DNA of 64,000 bases from Streptomyces uncialis (GCF_036250755.1 NZ_CP109583.1:3720001-3784000), one strand, 5' to 3'; numbered from the stretch's first letter, positions 36,322-44,464 are shown. A program made the numbers and translations. The notes: generated from the letters alone by a model not told the origin.

Positions 36322-36527
36322 TTGGCCTTCATTGCGCGGATGATCGAAGCGAAGTCATCAGCGTGCAGGCCGCAGCAGTCAGCCAGCCCGCACCTGCCGT
36401 CGTCGGTGTAGTCGAGGACACTCGCGGCCTTCTCAAGAATCGCGTTGCGAAAGTCCTTCATCAGCGTCTGGCGCTCGTCTTCGCTCAGGTGGTCCAGCGC
36501 CGCCGCGAGCTTCTCGTGCACGTTCAC
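36318..36527 (-). CDS. Small helical phage protein
   Basis: 69 aa from GTG 36527, with a purine-rich GAGAGAGAT upstream. Sequence is almost wholly helical (KLAAALDHLSEDERQTLMKDF) and ends with a CGLADCCGLHADDF turn. No family recognised. Coupled to the Cys-rich gene by a 4-bp overlap. Confidence 0.65.
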   Translation of the reverse strand: MNVHEKLAAALDHLSEDERQTLMKDFRNAILEKAASVLDYTDDGRCGLADCCGLHADDFASIIRAMKAK

Positions 36528-36579
36528 GATCTCTCTCTTCAGGGTGTAGGGGGTGCGGGGGGTGTCAGGCGGGAGCTGA

Positions 36580-36942
36580 CTAGGAGGCTGCGTCACCGGG
36601 AGGGGACGCCTTGCCCGCTGACGGCTCGCGGGGCACCCTCTTCTGCACGGTGACGAGGTCGCACCAGAGGAAGGCGACGATCTCCCTCTCAGGTTCGTCG
36701 GTCGCGCTGGGACTGTCGTCAATCAGTGCGACTGCTATCCATCTGTTCCCGGCGCGGCTGATGATCCCGAAAACCTGCTGGAGCGCTGGGTCCCAATCGC
36801 AAAAGTCGTACGTGGGGTCGTCGTTCCAACGGTAGTGATAGAGCACCTCGCGCCATCGTCCAGCCAAGAGGGCCACATCGTTGGGCTGGAGGTCTTCGGC
36901 ACGGATCTGTTCGGTGGTCCAGGTGTCGCGGTTCGGGCTCAT
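36580..36942 (-). CDS. Phage protein, possible RNA- or DNA-interacting fold
   Basis: 120 aa from ATG 36942, GAGGT 5 nt upstream. TTEQIRAEDLQPNDVALLAGRWREV opens a mixed alpha/beta protein with Trp/Tyr-rich centre (YHYRWNDDPTYDFCDWD). No family recognised. A copy of the prophage motif stands 16 bp upstream of its start. Confidence 0.7.
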   Translation of the reverse strand: MSPNRDTWTTEQIRAEDLQPNDVALLAGRWREVLYHYRWNDDPTYDFCDWDPALQQVFGIISRAGNRWIAVALIDDSPSATDEPEREIVAFLWCDLVTVQKRVPREPSAGKASPPGDAAS

Positions 36943-36957
36943 GTAAACCTCGCGCTT

Positions 36958-36972
36958 GTTACAGGTTGACAT
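36958..36972 (-). promoter_or_regulatory. Prophage 15-bp motif copy
   Basis: Minus-strand ATGTCAACCTGTAAC, overlapping the last codons (Val-Asn-Leu-stop) of the upstream gene and 16 bp before the next start. Confidence 0.7.
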
Positions 36973-37465
36973 AGTGGGCGTAGCAGTGCTCAACGGGGAT
37001 GCCTTCGGCTCGGGCGTGCTGGATGCTGACCTCTGCGCACTCCGCGAAGAAGGCGATGGCCAGCTCTGCGGCGTCATCGGCGGTACCCGCAGTCTCGAAG
37101 CGAGGGTTCTTCATGGGGATGAGGGGGGTCTCGTCGCCCACCGCTAGGTGGAGCCTGCCGCCGCACCAGTAGATCCGGCTGCGGCCGGCCAGGTGGTATG
37201 GATTCCTCTCGTGAAGCATCACGTCCCCGGCAAGTCCCTGCTCGACGCGGACGCCGAGGAAGGCTCCGGTCGAGAGGGGGACGGTCTGATGAGATTCGCG
37301 ATGGACGGTGATGGGCGGGCACTCGTAACCCCAGCATTCGCAGACTTGGAACTCACCCCATGTGCCGCCGTACGAGCAGGCGGCGCAGCGGGCCCACTCG
37401 CGGGGCTGGAGGGCAATGGCGGTTGATCGGCACTTCGGGCAGCCGAGGTGTGCAGTGGTGTTCAT
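36959..37465 (-). CDS. Phage protein with N-terminal zinc-ribbon
   Basis: 168 aa from ATG 37465. CPKC (about 9-12) and CAAC (about 27-30), followed by CECWGYEC, form a zinc-ribbon-like head. The remainder has a Trp/Cys stretch and an acidic helical DDAAELAIAFFAECAEVS tail. It overlaps the upstream gene by 4 bp (ATGA). Role unknown. Confidence 0.72.
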   Translation of the reverse strand: MNTTAHLGCPKCRSTAIALQPREWARCAACSYGGTWGEFQVCECWGYECPPITVHRESHQTVPLSTGAFLGVRVEQGLAGDVMLHERNPYHLAGRSRIYWCGGRLHLAVGDETPLIPMKNPRFETAGTADDAAELAIAFFAECAEVSIQHARAEGIPVEHCYAHYVNL

Positions 37466-38031
37466 GCGGCCAGCTCCGGGGTGCCGGCGTGGCGCGCGAG
37501 GGTTCGCCGGGCTTCGGCGGACGCCCAGGTGTACCCGTAGTACCCCCAGGTGGAGTCGACTTCGGCCCAGGTGGTGAGGGCCCCGCTGCGGCCGTCCGTC
37601 CGCTGCCATTCGACGGACTGCTCGATGATGATGCCGAATGCCTCTCCTGCGGCCCATGCCTCGTACTCTTCGCGCTCGGCGTTGAGGTACGCCTCGGGCA
37701 AGAGCCCGAGGTCTTGAGCGTCTTCGGGCATCAGGTACCAGAGGGAGACGGCGCCCTGCGGGGGACGGGACTCAACAACGATGGCGCCGTGGAAGATCCG
37801 AGCCCAGCGAGTGAATATCTCGACTCCCTTCCACCGGTTCCAGCTCACCCGGCTCCAGCCGTGCGCCAGGGGGCCGCCTTCCTCGTCCACGGGGGCGTAG
37901 TGGCCAAGATGGGTGTCGATAGTGATCACGTAGCCCAGGTGGTCGTGGTTCTGCCGCGGGTTCGTGGCGTACTCGTCGGTGACGAGTCGGGCCCGGAGTC
38001 GGGCATCGCCAGAGGTGATGATCTCGGTCAT
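37462..38031 (-). CDS. Phage protein of unknown function
   Basis: 189 aa from ATG 38031, AGAGGAA upstream. Trp/Tyr-rich alpha/beta protein with HDHLGYVITIDTHLGHY and a C-terminal WAEVDSTWGYYGYTWASAEA. Residues look soluble, no signal or membrane segment. Not recognised. Confidence 0.7.
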   Translation of the reverse strand: MTEIITSGDARLRARLVTDEYATNPRQNHDHLGYVITIDTHLGHYAPVDEEGGPLAHGWSRVSWNRWKGVEIFTRWARIFHGAIVVESRPPQGAVSLWYLMPEDAQDLGLLPEAYLNAEREEYEAWAAGEAFGIIIEQSVEWQRTDGRSGALTTWAEVDSTWGYYGYTWASAEARRTLARHAGTPELAA

Positions 38032-38045
38032 GGCGTTCCTCTCGA

Positions 38046-38465
38046 TCAGGGGGTGGGGTAGTGAACGACGCAGTTGTCCCTGCGGCACGGACGGCCGAGG
38101 GCGGCGACGTGCTCGCGGTGGGCGTCGTACGCGGCGGTCAGCCAGTCGTCCTCGACGAAGTCGGCGCGTATCCCGGTCCACTTATCGCGGGCCTCGGCGA
38201 TGTCGCAGACCTCGTGGAACTCGCTGGCACCGTGCTGGCGTATGAGGTCGATCCAGGACTGCCGCGCACGCCGGTACGCGCTGTGGGAGTGGTTGTAGCC
38301 GGTGGTCGGGTCGATGGCGTCGATGGCGACGCCGGTCGCCGTACAGATCGCTGTACGGGCGTCGGCCATGGATGTGAGGCGGTCGGCCTCACACACAGCG
38401 CAGTCCAGCGGGGCTCGGGCGATGGACATGAGCAGCAGGTTCGGGCGGTGCCGGAAGCCGGACAT
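38046..38465 (-). CDS. Phage protein of unknown function
   Basis: 139 aa from ATG 38465, GAGGGA upstream. Contains CAVCEADR near the N-terminus and CRRDNC near the C-terminus, helices between. It follows the methyltransferase gene by 13 bp and may be cotranscribed with it. Not recognised. Confidence 0.7.
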   Translation of the reverse strand: MSGFRHRPNLLLMSIARAPLDCAVCEADRLTSMADARTAICTATGVAIDAIDPTTGYNHSHSAYRRARQSWIDLIRQHGASEFHEVCDIAEARDKWTGIRADFVEDDWLTAAYDAHREHVAALGRPCRRDNCVVHYPTP

Positions 38466-38478
38466 GATCCCTCTTCGG

Positions 38479-39732
38479 TCATGCGGCGAGCGCGTGTCCA
38501 CGCTCGCTGGGCGTGTGGTCATAGATGTCGGCGAGGTACTGACGGAGCCGGTCTTCCCACGGGCGTGAGAGGAGGCTGCCGACAACGACGGCGCCCATGG
38601 GCGGAGCGACCACGTCGCCGATCTGCTGGGTACAGCCGGACCGGGAGCCGGTCCACGGGTATCCAGGGCGGAAGCCGACGAGAAGGGCGGCCTCGTCAAG
38701 GCTGAACCTGCGTGCCGGGTCGTGCTCCCAGTACCAGCCCCTGATCTTGCTGGTGATGGCGGTGGCGGGCTTGTCCGCCGACCAGCAGTTCCCGCCAGCC
38801 GTCTTGCGCTCGCCCCTCGTGTTGACGCGGATGCCTTCGGGCCAGCCAAGGGCGCTGGCCGCGCTGGTGGTGGGGATGTCCGCGACGGGCTTGACGTGGT
38901 CAGGGTCGAGGAAGGTGTGCCGGGAGGCGAGCATGAACGCCCGCTTCCGGCGGCTGGCAAGCCCGTAGTCGACGGCGTCGAGGACGTGGAAGTCGGTGGA
39001 GAGCCACCCGGCGCAGACGAACTCGTCGCGGATGCCTTCGATGATCTCCTCGGGAAGGGCGCTGGACTGCTCCATGGCGATCCAGCGGAAGTCGTCGCTG
39101 GCGACGGAGAGGCCGAGGCCCCAGATGACCACTTCGGCGAGGAGGCCAATGCGAGCGTCGGTCAACTCGACTGCCATACCTCGTACTTCATCGAGCCCAT
39201 AGATCGGGCCCGACCAGCCTTCAAAGCAGTCGAAGCAGGTGGTCGGGCAGTCTTCGGAGCACTCCTGGTCCTGCCAGACACCGATGGTCGCCTCCCATGC
39301 GCAGGTGAGCATGTCGAGGAAAATCTGCTGGTTGTGAGGGTCGAGTCCGGCGCGCTTGCCGGCCGGGGTCCAGCACTGGCACGGGGCAGTGAGCAGGAGT
39401 CCGGTAGTCCATCGGAGGGCCGGATGGTGGGGGTCAAGTGTCCGGATGTCCGCGACGATCCGCTGGAACCCGGCGCTGACGGCGGTGGCGGATGCGTCGG
39501 CCTTCAGTTCGATGCCGACGATGTCGAGGTCCATCCCAAGCACGTCCCTGATGCCGGTCTCCAGGCCGCCGGGTCCGCTGAAGGGGTACACGACCCGTGG
39601 CGGGTCGCCGGGATTCGGGGGGAAGAGCCAGCGCACGGGCCATGGTCCGGCGACGGCTTCGAGCTGCTTGGTGGTCCACTGTTCCGCCAGCCAGGGCGCG
39701 TCCGGGCAGGGGGCATTGACAAGGGTGAACAT
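38479..39732 (-). CDS. C5-cytosine DNA methyltransferase
   Basis: 417 aa. Motif I FSGPGGLETGIRDV, motif IV APCQCWTPAGKR (the PC pair holds the catalytic Cys), a variant motif VI MEQSS in place of ENV, motif VIII DYGLASRRKRAFML and motif X QQIGDVVAPPMG. A Cys-rich insert (CSEDCPTTCFDCFEGW) lies between IV and VI. It methylates cytosine C5 in phage DNA, probably to evade host restriction; no partner nuclease is near. ATG 39732 has GGAGA 9 nt upstream; a 40-bp hairpin stands just before it. Confidence 0.88.
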   Translation of the reverse strand: MFTLVNAPCPDAPWLAEQWTTKQLEAVAGPWPVRWLFPPNPGDPPRVVYPFSGPGGLETGIRDVLGMDLDIVGIELKADASATAVSAGFQRIVADIRTLDPHHPALRWTTGLLLTAPCQCWTPAGKRAGLDPHNQQIFLDMLTCAWEATIGVWQDQECSEDCPTTCFDCFEGWSGPIYGLDEVRGMAVELTDARIGLLAEVVIWGLGLSVASDDFRWIAMEQSSALPEEIIEGIRDEFVCAGWLSTDFHVLDAVDYGLASRRKRAFMLASRHTFLDPDHVKPVADIPTTSAASALGWPEGIRVNTRGERKTAGGNCWSADKPATAITSKIRGWYWEHDPARRFSLDEAALLVGFRPGYPWTGSRSGCTQQIGDVVAPPMGAVVVGSLLSRPWEDRLRQYLADIYDHTPSERGHALAA

Positions 39733-39750
39733 GAAGGGCTTCTCCAGCGC

Positions 39751-39790
39751 GGCCCGCCCCTCCATGCCTCCAACGCGGGAGGGGCGGGCC
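39751..39790 (-). repeat. Stem-loop before the methyltransferase gene (copy 1)
   Basis: GGCCCGCCCCTCC (39751-39763) pairs perfectly with GGAGGGGCGGGCC (39778-39790). The 14-nt loop reads CGCGTTGGAGGCAT on the mRNA sense. All 40 bases are identical to 44465-44504. Confidence 0.85.
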
Positions 39791-39804
39791 ACGCGCGGTG
39801 TCGA

Positions 39805-40353
39805 TCAGACGGGGTACATGGCAATCTGGACGCGGAGTCTGACAGCGCGAGACTCCGCCTTCACCACGGACTCTCGGGCGATGCTGATGGCGGCCTCGGC
39901 CTCACGGAGTTCGTTCTCGATCTCCAGGCGTTCGCTGGTGAGGCGCCATTCGGGGTGGTCGTTCTCGAAGCGCAGGGCGGCTTCTGCGGCAATCTCCGCC
40001 AAGCGCTCCCGGGCGGCGGTGTTCCAGCCCAGCTCCTTGCCGTCCCCGTTCGTCATCGACCAGCGCCGGAGGGAGTTGTCCCACTGGAACAGCTCGGGCT
40101 CGTCGCTCCGGGCTCGTAGCCAGACCTCTGCCTGGGCGGGAATTCGAGCGAAGGCGATACCGAGCTGGTAGCGGCGCCCGCGGATCTTGAGGGGCTCATC
40201 GTCCCGGCCGGACGAGCTGACAGACAGCCGGTGGTTTGTCACGCGCTGCCACTCGTCGCCCCAATGCTCCTTGCCGGACCTCGCAGGGAGGATGTTGATG
40301 TAGAGCTTCCCCTCGGGGAACTCGTACACGGCTTCGTACTCGGGGTCAGTCAT
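39805..40353 (-). CDS. Phage protein with C-terminal coiled coil
   Basis: 182 aa from ATG 40353. Residues 1-110 are mixed beta (KLYINILPARSGKEHW); 115-175 form a long helix (ERLAEIAAEAALRF, LEIENELREAEAAISIARES), probably a coiled coil. It overlaps the upstream gene by 8 bp. Not recognised. Confidence 0.7.
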   Translation of the reverse strand: MTDPEYEAVYEFPEGKLYINILPARSGKEHWGDEWQRVTNHRLSVSSSGRDDEPLKIRGRRYQLGIAFARIPAQAEVWLRARSDEPELFQWDNSLRRWSMTNGDGKELGWNTAARERLAEIAAEAALRFENDHPEWRLTSERLEIENELREAEAAISIARESVVKAESRAVRLRVQIAMYPV

Positions 40354-40690
40354 GGGCGGGTCCTCGGTGTGGCGCTAGGGCAGGGCGCAGGCCGACGTGT
40401 AGCGACGCGGACAGTTCGGCGACGAGGCGCCTGTAGTGACCCAGGGCTTCTTGGGCCTTGGCCCAGTCCCCCGTGTCCCAGCGGGCGATGTCGTCCAGCG
40501 CGGCCAGGCAGGCATCTGGGTTGAGGTACTGCTGAAGCAGCATGGAATCGGACACGTCCCAGGTCGTGTCGGGGTTTTGGTAGAGGTCGCTGATGGCCGT
40601 CGTTCGCCTGCACTCGGTGCATTGGACTAGGCCGCCGGGGCGTACCAAGTACCCTCCGAGGTCACAGTCTCGGCAGGTCATCTCGCTCAT
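40346..40690 (-). CDS. Phage zinc-ribbon protein
   Basis: 114 aa from ATG 40690 with AAAGGA upstream. CRDCDLGGYLVRPGGLVQC-TEC at the N-terminus is a zinc ribbon. The remainder is helical (LAALDDIARWDTGDWAKAQEALGHYRRL). Not recognised beyond that. Confidence 0.72.
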   Translation of the reverse strand: MSEMTCRDCDLGGYLVRPGGLVQCTECRRTTAISDLYQNPDTTWDVSDSMLLQQYLNPDACLAALDDIARWDTGDWAKAQEALGHYRRLVAELSASLHVGLRPALAPHRGPAHD

Positions 40691-40708
40691 GGGTATCCTT
40701 TCGGGCAG

Positions 40709-40745
40709 CCCTCGTCCTTCCCTCCTCCAACGGGAGGGACGAGGG
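40709..40745 (-). repeat. Stem-loop in early gene gap (divergent copy)
   Basis: GCCCTCGTCC...CCCTCC pairs with GGAGGGACGAGGGC with a small bulge; the loop retains CCTCCAACG of the other copies. It lies before the zinc-ribbon gene start. Confidence 0.6.
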
Positions 40746-40755
40746 CGTGTCGGTT

Positions 40756-41076
40756 TCAGGGGAAGAGCAGCCGGTGAAGCTCGCCGACTGTCGGCGTTTC
40801 GGCATCGGCATCGGCATCGGCATCGACATCGACATCGACGGAACGTTCCTGCGACTCGGTTTCCGGCTCGACGAACCATGACGACGGCCAGATGCCGGAG
40901 GGGAGGGCGAGGATCAGCGCCTCAGCCGCGTCGGCAACATTCAGCCCCGCCGCGTGCTCGTCCGCCCAGGACCAGGACTGCCCTTCTTCGGGCTCCTGGC
41001 GCATGGCCTTGATGGTCTCGTCCAGCTCGTTGACGAGATGCTTGATCTGTTCGGTCACGGGGATCGCCGGGCGCAT
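40756..41076 (-). CDS. Acidic phage protein with microsatellite-encoded tail
   Basis: 106 aa from ATG 41076. Helical N-terminal half (EQIKHLVNELDETIKAM). Residues about 79-92 are an alternating acidic run (SVDVDVDADADADAE) encoded by a hexanucleotide repeat at 40801-40839. Starts on the last base of the upstream stop (TGATG). Function unknown; acidic tails suggest a nucleic-acid mimic or inhibitor, which is speculation. Confidence 0.7.
   Translation of the reverse strand: MRPAIPVTEQIKHLVNELDETIKAMRQEPEEGQSWSWADEHAAGLNVADAAEALILALPSGIWPSSWFVEPETESQERSVDVDVDADADADAETPTVGELHRLLFP
40801..40839. repeat. Hexanucleotide microsatellite (GGCATC)4(GACATC)2
   Basis: In-frame 6-bp repeat within a phage gene, encoding alternating Asp-Ala and Asp-Val. 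Copy number could vary without frameshift. Confidence 0.85.
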
Positions 41077-41402
41077 CAGTAGACGTTGGCGATCTCGATG
41101 ACTTCCTGGGACTGGATCTCCTCGAAAGCCGGGACGATGTCATGCCATGTGCTCGGGTTGTCGTTGAGCCAGTCGCGGAGGCCGTCTTCGTCGAAGACCT
41201 CGCCTTCCTCGGTGAGGAAGTCCTCGGGCACTGCGACGGTGATCTCGATCTCGCCGTGTGTGACGATCTCGACCGGGAACTTGACAGTCTTCTTCACAGG
41301 GATTCCCTCCAGATGGATGCGGGTGCGGCAAGGGGTGCAGGTCAGGTCTTCGTCAAGCAATTCGGGCGTGTGGCCGCACTCGACGCAGGGCTCGGTGATC
41401 AT
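41076..41402 (-). CDS. Phage protein with zinc knuckle and acidic domain
   Basis: 108 aa from ATG 41402. CVECGHTPELLDEDLTCTPC gives a CxxC...CxxC zinc site in the first 30 residues. The rest is acidic beta/alpha (VKFPVEIVTHGEIEITVAV, DEDGLRDWLNDNP). It overlaps ArdA by 4 bp. Not recognised. Confidence 0.7.
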   Translation of the reverse strand: MITEPCVECGHTPELLDEDLTCTPCRTRIHLEGIPVKKTVKFPVEIVTHGEIEITVAVPEDFLTEEGEVFDEDGLRDWLNDNPSTWHDIVPAFEEIQSQEVIEIANVY

Positions 41403-41935
41403 TCGCACCAGAAGACGTGGACGCCGCCGGCCGACGCCTCGGCGTGAAGGTCGGCAAAGAGGACTTCGGCAGCGCGGTCCCAGTCGATCTCGCTGAACGG
41501 CCAGGTGTTCATACGGGCCACCTCCTCCGGGCTGGCCATCTCCTCGGCCCACTCCTGGGCATATTCGGCCTCGCTCCGATGGAATCCGCGGTAGGCGTCG
41601 CGGAATTGATCCACCCACTCGTCTCGATCCGCGTACATGCCCCAATGGCGCATCCAGATGGCGAACGCCTCCGCATCCCCTTCGTCGAGTTCAGCCAGGG
41701 CCTCGGCGACCTCTGCGGCGTGCGAGGGAGAGCACTCGCCCGTGATCGCGCCGCAGTAGTTCTCGTGGTCCATGACCCACATCTCTTCGTGGGTGGTGGG
41801 GCGGCCATGGAGGTCTTCGGGCGTGACAAGACCGGCTACATCGCCGTCGTGCCAGTCGCCGACGAGTCGGCCCGCGTTGTAGCAGGCCAGACAGCCGATC
41901 CAGGCGCGGGGCCGGACGGTGGTGGTTGTGGACAT
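41399..41935 (-). CDS. ardA: Antirestriction protein ArdA
   Basis: 178 aa, about the family length. The ArdA pattern is visible: RAWIGCLACYNAGRLVGDWHD at the N-terminus, an acidic centre (ALAELDEGDAEAFAIWM) and DQFRDAYRGFHRSEAEYAQEW near the end, with high Asp/Glu content. ArdA is a DNA mimic that binds and inhibits type I restriction enzymes. ATG 41935 has GAGGAA upstream. With the DNA methyltransferase it gives the phage two anti-restriction tools. Confidence 0.88.
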   Translation of the reverse strand: MSTTTTVRPRAWIGCLACYNAGRLVGDWHDGDVAGLVTPEDLHGRPTTHEEMWVMDHENYCGAITGECSPSHAAEVAEALAELDEGDAEAFAIWMRHWGMYADRDEWVDQFRDAYRGFHRSEAEYAQEWAEEMASPEEVARMNTWPFSEIDWDRAAEVLFADLHAEASAGGVHVFWCE

Positions 41936-42000
41936 CGCATGTTCCTCGCTTCGGTACAGGCCCGCCGAGCACGGCGGTATGCGGGCTGGCATCTTCAGGG

Positions 42001-42035
42001 GGGAGGAACCGCCTCCCGCCGACCCCCGAAGGGGG
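42001..42035 (-). repeat. Two small hairpins before ardA
   Basis: GGGAGG (42001-42006) with CCTCCC (42012-42017), and CCCCC (42023-42027) with GGGGG (42031-42035). The second gives a UUC-loop hairpin on the minus strand. They lie between genes and may terminate or stabilise messages. Confidence 0.45.
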
Positions 42036-42055
42036 TTTCGCCTTTGCGCCTGTGA

Positions 42056-42397
42056 TCAGTTGGCCGCGAGGTGGTTAGCCAGGTCGCGGCGGATTCCGCC
42101 CCAGGCTGCGATGGCGAAATCGGCCACCGTGCGGTCCTTCTCCGCGAGGCTGCGGGAGAAGGCGGTCCGGGCAGTGGAGAATCGATGCTCGGCCTCGGCG
42201 TGGGCGGCCTCCAGCTCGGCGGTGATGGCCGCCTCTGGCCTTCCGTTGATCCGAGCCACGGCGAATCCGTTCAAGATGATGGGCAAGCCGTCGCGGAGGA
42301 GGCGCGCTGCCTCGGCCCGGCGCATCCGGCCTTCACGGACGAGACGCTTGGTGACCTCGCGGGCGGCCTTCTCGGCCTCGGGGGCAGGGGGGTTCAT
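42056..42397 (-). CDS. Helical phage protein
   Basis: 113 aa from ATG 42397, AGGAGAA upstream. Almost entirely helical and charged (EKAAREVTKRLVREGRMRRAE, AELEAAHAEAEHRF). No family recognised. Preceded by a stem-loop and a regulatory motif. Confidence 0.7.
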   Translation of the reverse strand: MNPPAPEAEKAAREVTKRLVREGRMRRAEAARLLRDGLPIILNGFAVARINGRPEAAITAELEAAHAEAEHRFSTARTAFSRSLAEKDRTVADFAIAAWGGIRRDLANHLAAN

Positions 42398-42421
42398 GTT
42401 CTTCTCCTGGCTCTGTCGGGA

Positions 42422-42474
42422 AACAGCCCCTCCCTGCCTCCAACGCGGGAGGGGCTGTTGTTACAAGTTGACAC
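42422..42474 (-). promoter_or_regulatory. Prophage motif followed by family stem-loop
   Basis: Minus-strand GTGTCAACTTGTAAC (42474-42460) directly abuts a hairpin: AACAGCCCCTCC (42422-42433) paired with GGAGGGGCTGTT (42448-42459). The loop keeps GCCTCCAACGCG of the other copies. This is the only place where both recurring elements are adjacent. Confidence 0.7.
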
Positions 42475-42479
42475 CCTGG

Positions 42480-42800
42480 TCAGAGGTCGACCTTGCTCGT
42501 GCCCTCGACCATGAGGGGGGCGTATTTGCCGATGAGAAGTGCGTGGAAGAGGGGGTCCTCGACAAACGCCACTCGGCGGGCACGGGCGCTGGCGAGGACA
42601 TGGGCCAGCAGCCCAGCCATGTCCTTCCGATCCACAAAGGACGCGCAGGTGGCGCAGGCCGCCCACAGACCGTCGTCAGCGGGCAGGGCGACGGCACTCG
42701 ACTGGCCCTCCGCGACCAGGAGTGGGATGTTCTCCTCGGGCACGGTGTAGAGCAAGGTCGCGGACCGGGAGCCGCAGAAGTCGCAAGTGGTGACAGTCAT
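42480..42800 (-). CDS. Phage protein with split zinc motif
   Basis: 106 aa from ATG 42800. CDFCGSRSA at the N-terminus and CATCASFVDR near residue 55 give a CxxC...CxxC pattern. C-terminal half helical. Its start is 1 bp from the upstream stop. Not recognised. Confidence 0.7.
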   Translation of the reverse strand: MTVTTCDFCGSRSATLLYTVPEENIPLLVAEGQSSAVALPADDGLWAACATCASFVDRKDMAGLLAHVLASARARRVAFVEDPLFHALLIGKYAPLMVEGTSKVDL

Positions 42801-42801
42801 C

Positions 42802-43230
42802 TCAGGCCGCCACGGCGTACTCGGCGGGCTCCTTGATGTGCAGGTCACCCTCGTCGGTGTCGCCTTCCGCGTGGCAGGTCAGCCAGAGATCGGCGATGTC
42901 CTCACGCCCGGCGGCAAGGAAGCCGTCGGCGAGCTGATCCACCTCGGCACAGGTGAGCCCTGCGGCAAGATGGCACGCGAGCATGGAGTCGTCAAAGAGG
43001 GCGGAGAGGGTGTCCGTCGCGGTGCGCAGGCTGCTGATCTCCCGCTCGTAGCTGTTGACGATCTCGCCGGAAGCGCGGACCAGCGCCATGATCGCCTTGC
43101 GCTGTCTGCGCAGCTCAGCCCAGGGGTTCAGGGTGAGGTTAGATCTAGCCGTGGCGGCCGACGCGATCCCCACCAGGTGCTTCAGCTTGGGGAAGAGCGA
43201 GTAGGACCAGGCGCGCTTGAAGTTGCGCAC
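42802..43230 (-). CDS. Phage protein of unknown function
   Basis: 142 aa from GTG 43230, AAAGG 9 nt upstream. Basic N-terminus (MRNFKRAWSYSLFPKLKHL), central helix, and an acidic C-terminal domain (FLAAGREDIADLWLTCHAEGDTDEG). Two cysteines only. Not recognised. Confidence 0.7.
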   Translation of the reverse strand: MRNFKRAWSYSLFPKLKHLVGIASAATARSNLTLNPWAELRRQRKAIMALVRASGEIVNSYEREISSLRTATDTLSALFDDSMLACHLAAGLTCAEVDQLADGFLAAGREDIADLWLTCHAEGDTDEGDLHIKEPAEYAVAA

Positions 43231-43255
43231 AGGTATGCCTTTCTTTCAGGGAGAG

Positions 43256-43573
43256 TTAGAGGCAGAGCAACGGCGGCGTGATCAGCGAGACCTCGCCGTC
43301 CACTTCTTGGACCGAGATGCCGTGCGGCTCCCACACGCCACACTCGGGGTCGCCTTCACACGGGCAGTCTCGGCGGGAGGTCTCGGCGAGCGCCTCCGCG
43401 CCGAAACGGGCGAAGTCCAGCGCGGCACCCTCGTCTTCGAACGGGGTCTCCTCGTGCCGATCGTCGGTGACGACGTACCGGCCGCGTCCGGCTCGCCGGA
43501 TGTTCCACAGGCCGATGAGGTCCGAGGATTCGTTCCAGACGCGGACCTCGTAGGGGCGGGCGATGGTAGGCAT
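43256..43573 (-). CDS. Phage protein of unknown function
   Basis: 105 aa from ATG 43573. Beta-rich start (YEVRVWNESSDLIGLWNI), FEDEGAALDFARFGAEAL helix, then CPCEGDPEC, a possible metal or disulfide loop. A GCCGCCCCT/AGGGGCGGC stem lies 25 bp upstream. Not recognised. Confidence 0.68.
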   Translation of the reverse strand: MPTIARPYEVRVWNESSDLIGLWNIRRAGRGRYVVTDDRHEETPFEDEGAALDFARFGAEALAETSRRDCPCEGDPECGVWEPHGISVQEVDGEVSLITPPLLCL

Positions 43574-43597
43574 ATGTCCTCACATTCGTGGCTAGGG

Positions 43598-43630
43598 GCC
43601 GCCCCTCCCGACGGGGGCGGAAGGGGCGGC
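43598..43630 (-). repeat. Stem-loop in early gene gap (variant)
   Basis: GCCGCCCCT (43598-43606) pairs with AGGGGCGGC (43622-43630), loop 15 nt. Same position relative to a gene start as the 40-bp copies but different loop sequence. Confidence 0.6.
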
Positions 43631-43642
43631 GGAACAGGGGAG

Positions 43643-44446
43643 TCAGGCGGGCATGAGGGCGGTCTGCCCGGGAATCTCGTTGCGCAGGACTGTGCGGCCC
43701 AGGTCGAGGAAGTGCTCCGAGCGACCCTGGTCATACGCGTCTCGCGCGGCGTCCCAGTCCACATAGCCGTCTGGCTCGTAGTGGTACAGCTCCCACAAGG
43801 CATCGGAGGCGTGCTCGACGATGCTCCGATGGTCGCCCTCGGTGTCGTACGGGTAGTGCAGCTTGACGTCTTCCAGCACCTCGTCGAGGTTCGCCTCAAA
43901 TACGTCGCGCCGCTGCTCGTGGTAGTCGTCCTCACTGAGGAACGGATGATCGTTCTTGACGTACTCGGCGAGGGCAACGGCCGTGCGGAAGGCGGGGGTG
44001 AACGTCTGGGTTCCGTGGCAGTCCCCCTCGCATTCCTGCCCGTGGCAGAAGTCGACGTACGGGTCACACCCAGGCCGGCATTCCTCCGTGTGTGTCCCGG
44101 GGCATTCCGCGGGACACCCGCCCTCGTAGACCTGGACGTAGAGCTGTGCCACGTCCCATGCGGAGGAGCCTCCGCCGCATTCGTAGACCTGCTCGTCCGA
44201 CAGCTCCGTATCGGTGCGGCGCTCATCGGCTACCCCGCGAATCAGGTCGCGGGCAGTCTCGAAGTTCGACTTGTCGCCGATCCACCCGGCCTCGTCGCCG
44301 CGCCAGAAGAACATCTCGACGTGCGTGGGCTCGTCTCCGGGGAGCGGTCCCGTGTAGTACGAAGGCCAGGAGCGGTTAGCGTCGCTGAGCAGCTCGGCGT
44401 ATTGGGCCATCGCCTCGTCGGATGGCGGATCAGTCCTGAAGTACAT
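43643..44446 (-). CDS. Large acidic early phage protein
   Basis: 267 aa from ATG 44446. Strongly acidic, Trp/Tyr-rich, with a central Cys-rich stretch (CPAECPGTHTEECRPGCD, CHGQECEGDCHG) that could bind metal. Segments such as WELYHYEPDGYVDWDAARDAYDQG suggest alpha/beta repeats. ATG inside the preceding hairpin loop is in frame but too close to its GGAGG. Not recognised. Confidence 0.68.
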   Translation of the reverse strand: MYFRTDPPSDEAMAQYAELLSDANRSWPSYYTGPLPGDEPTHVEMFFWRGDEAGWIGDKSNFETARDLIRGVADERRTDTELSDEQVYECGGGSSAWDVAQLYVQVYEGGCPAECPGTHTEECRPGCDPYVDFCHGQECEGDCHGTQTFTPAFRTAVALAEYVKNDHPFLSEDDYHEQRRDVFEANLDEVLEDVKLHYPYDTEGDHRSIVEHASDALWELYHYEPDGYVDWDAARDAYDQGRSEHFLDLGRTVLRNEIPGQTALMPA

Positions 44447-44464
44447 GGGGTCGCAATCGTTCGG

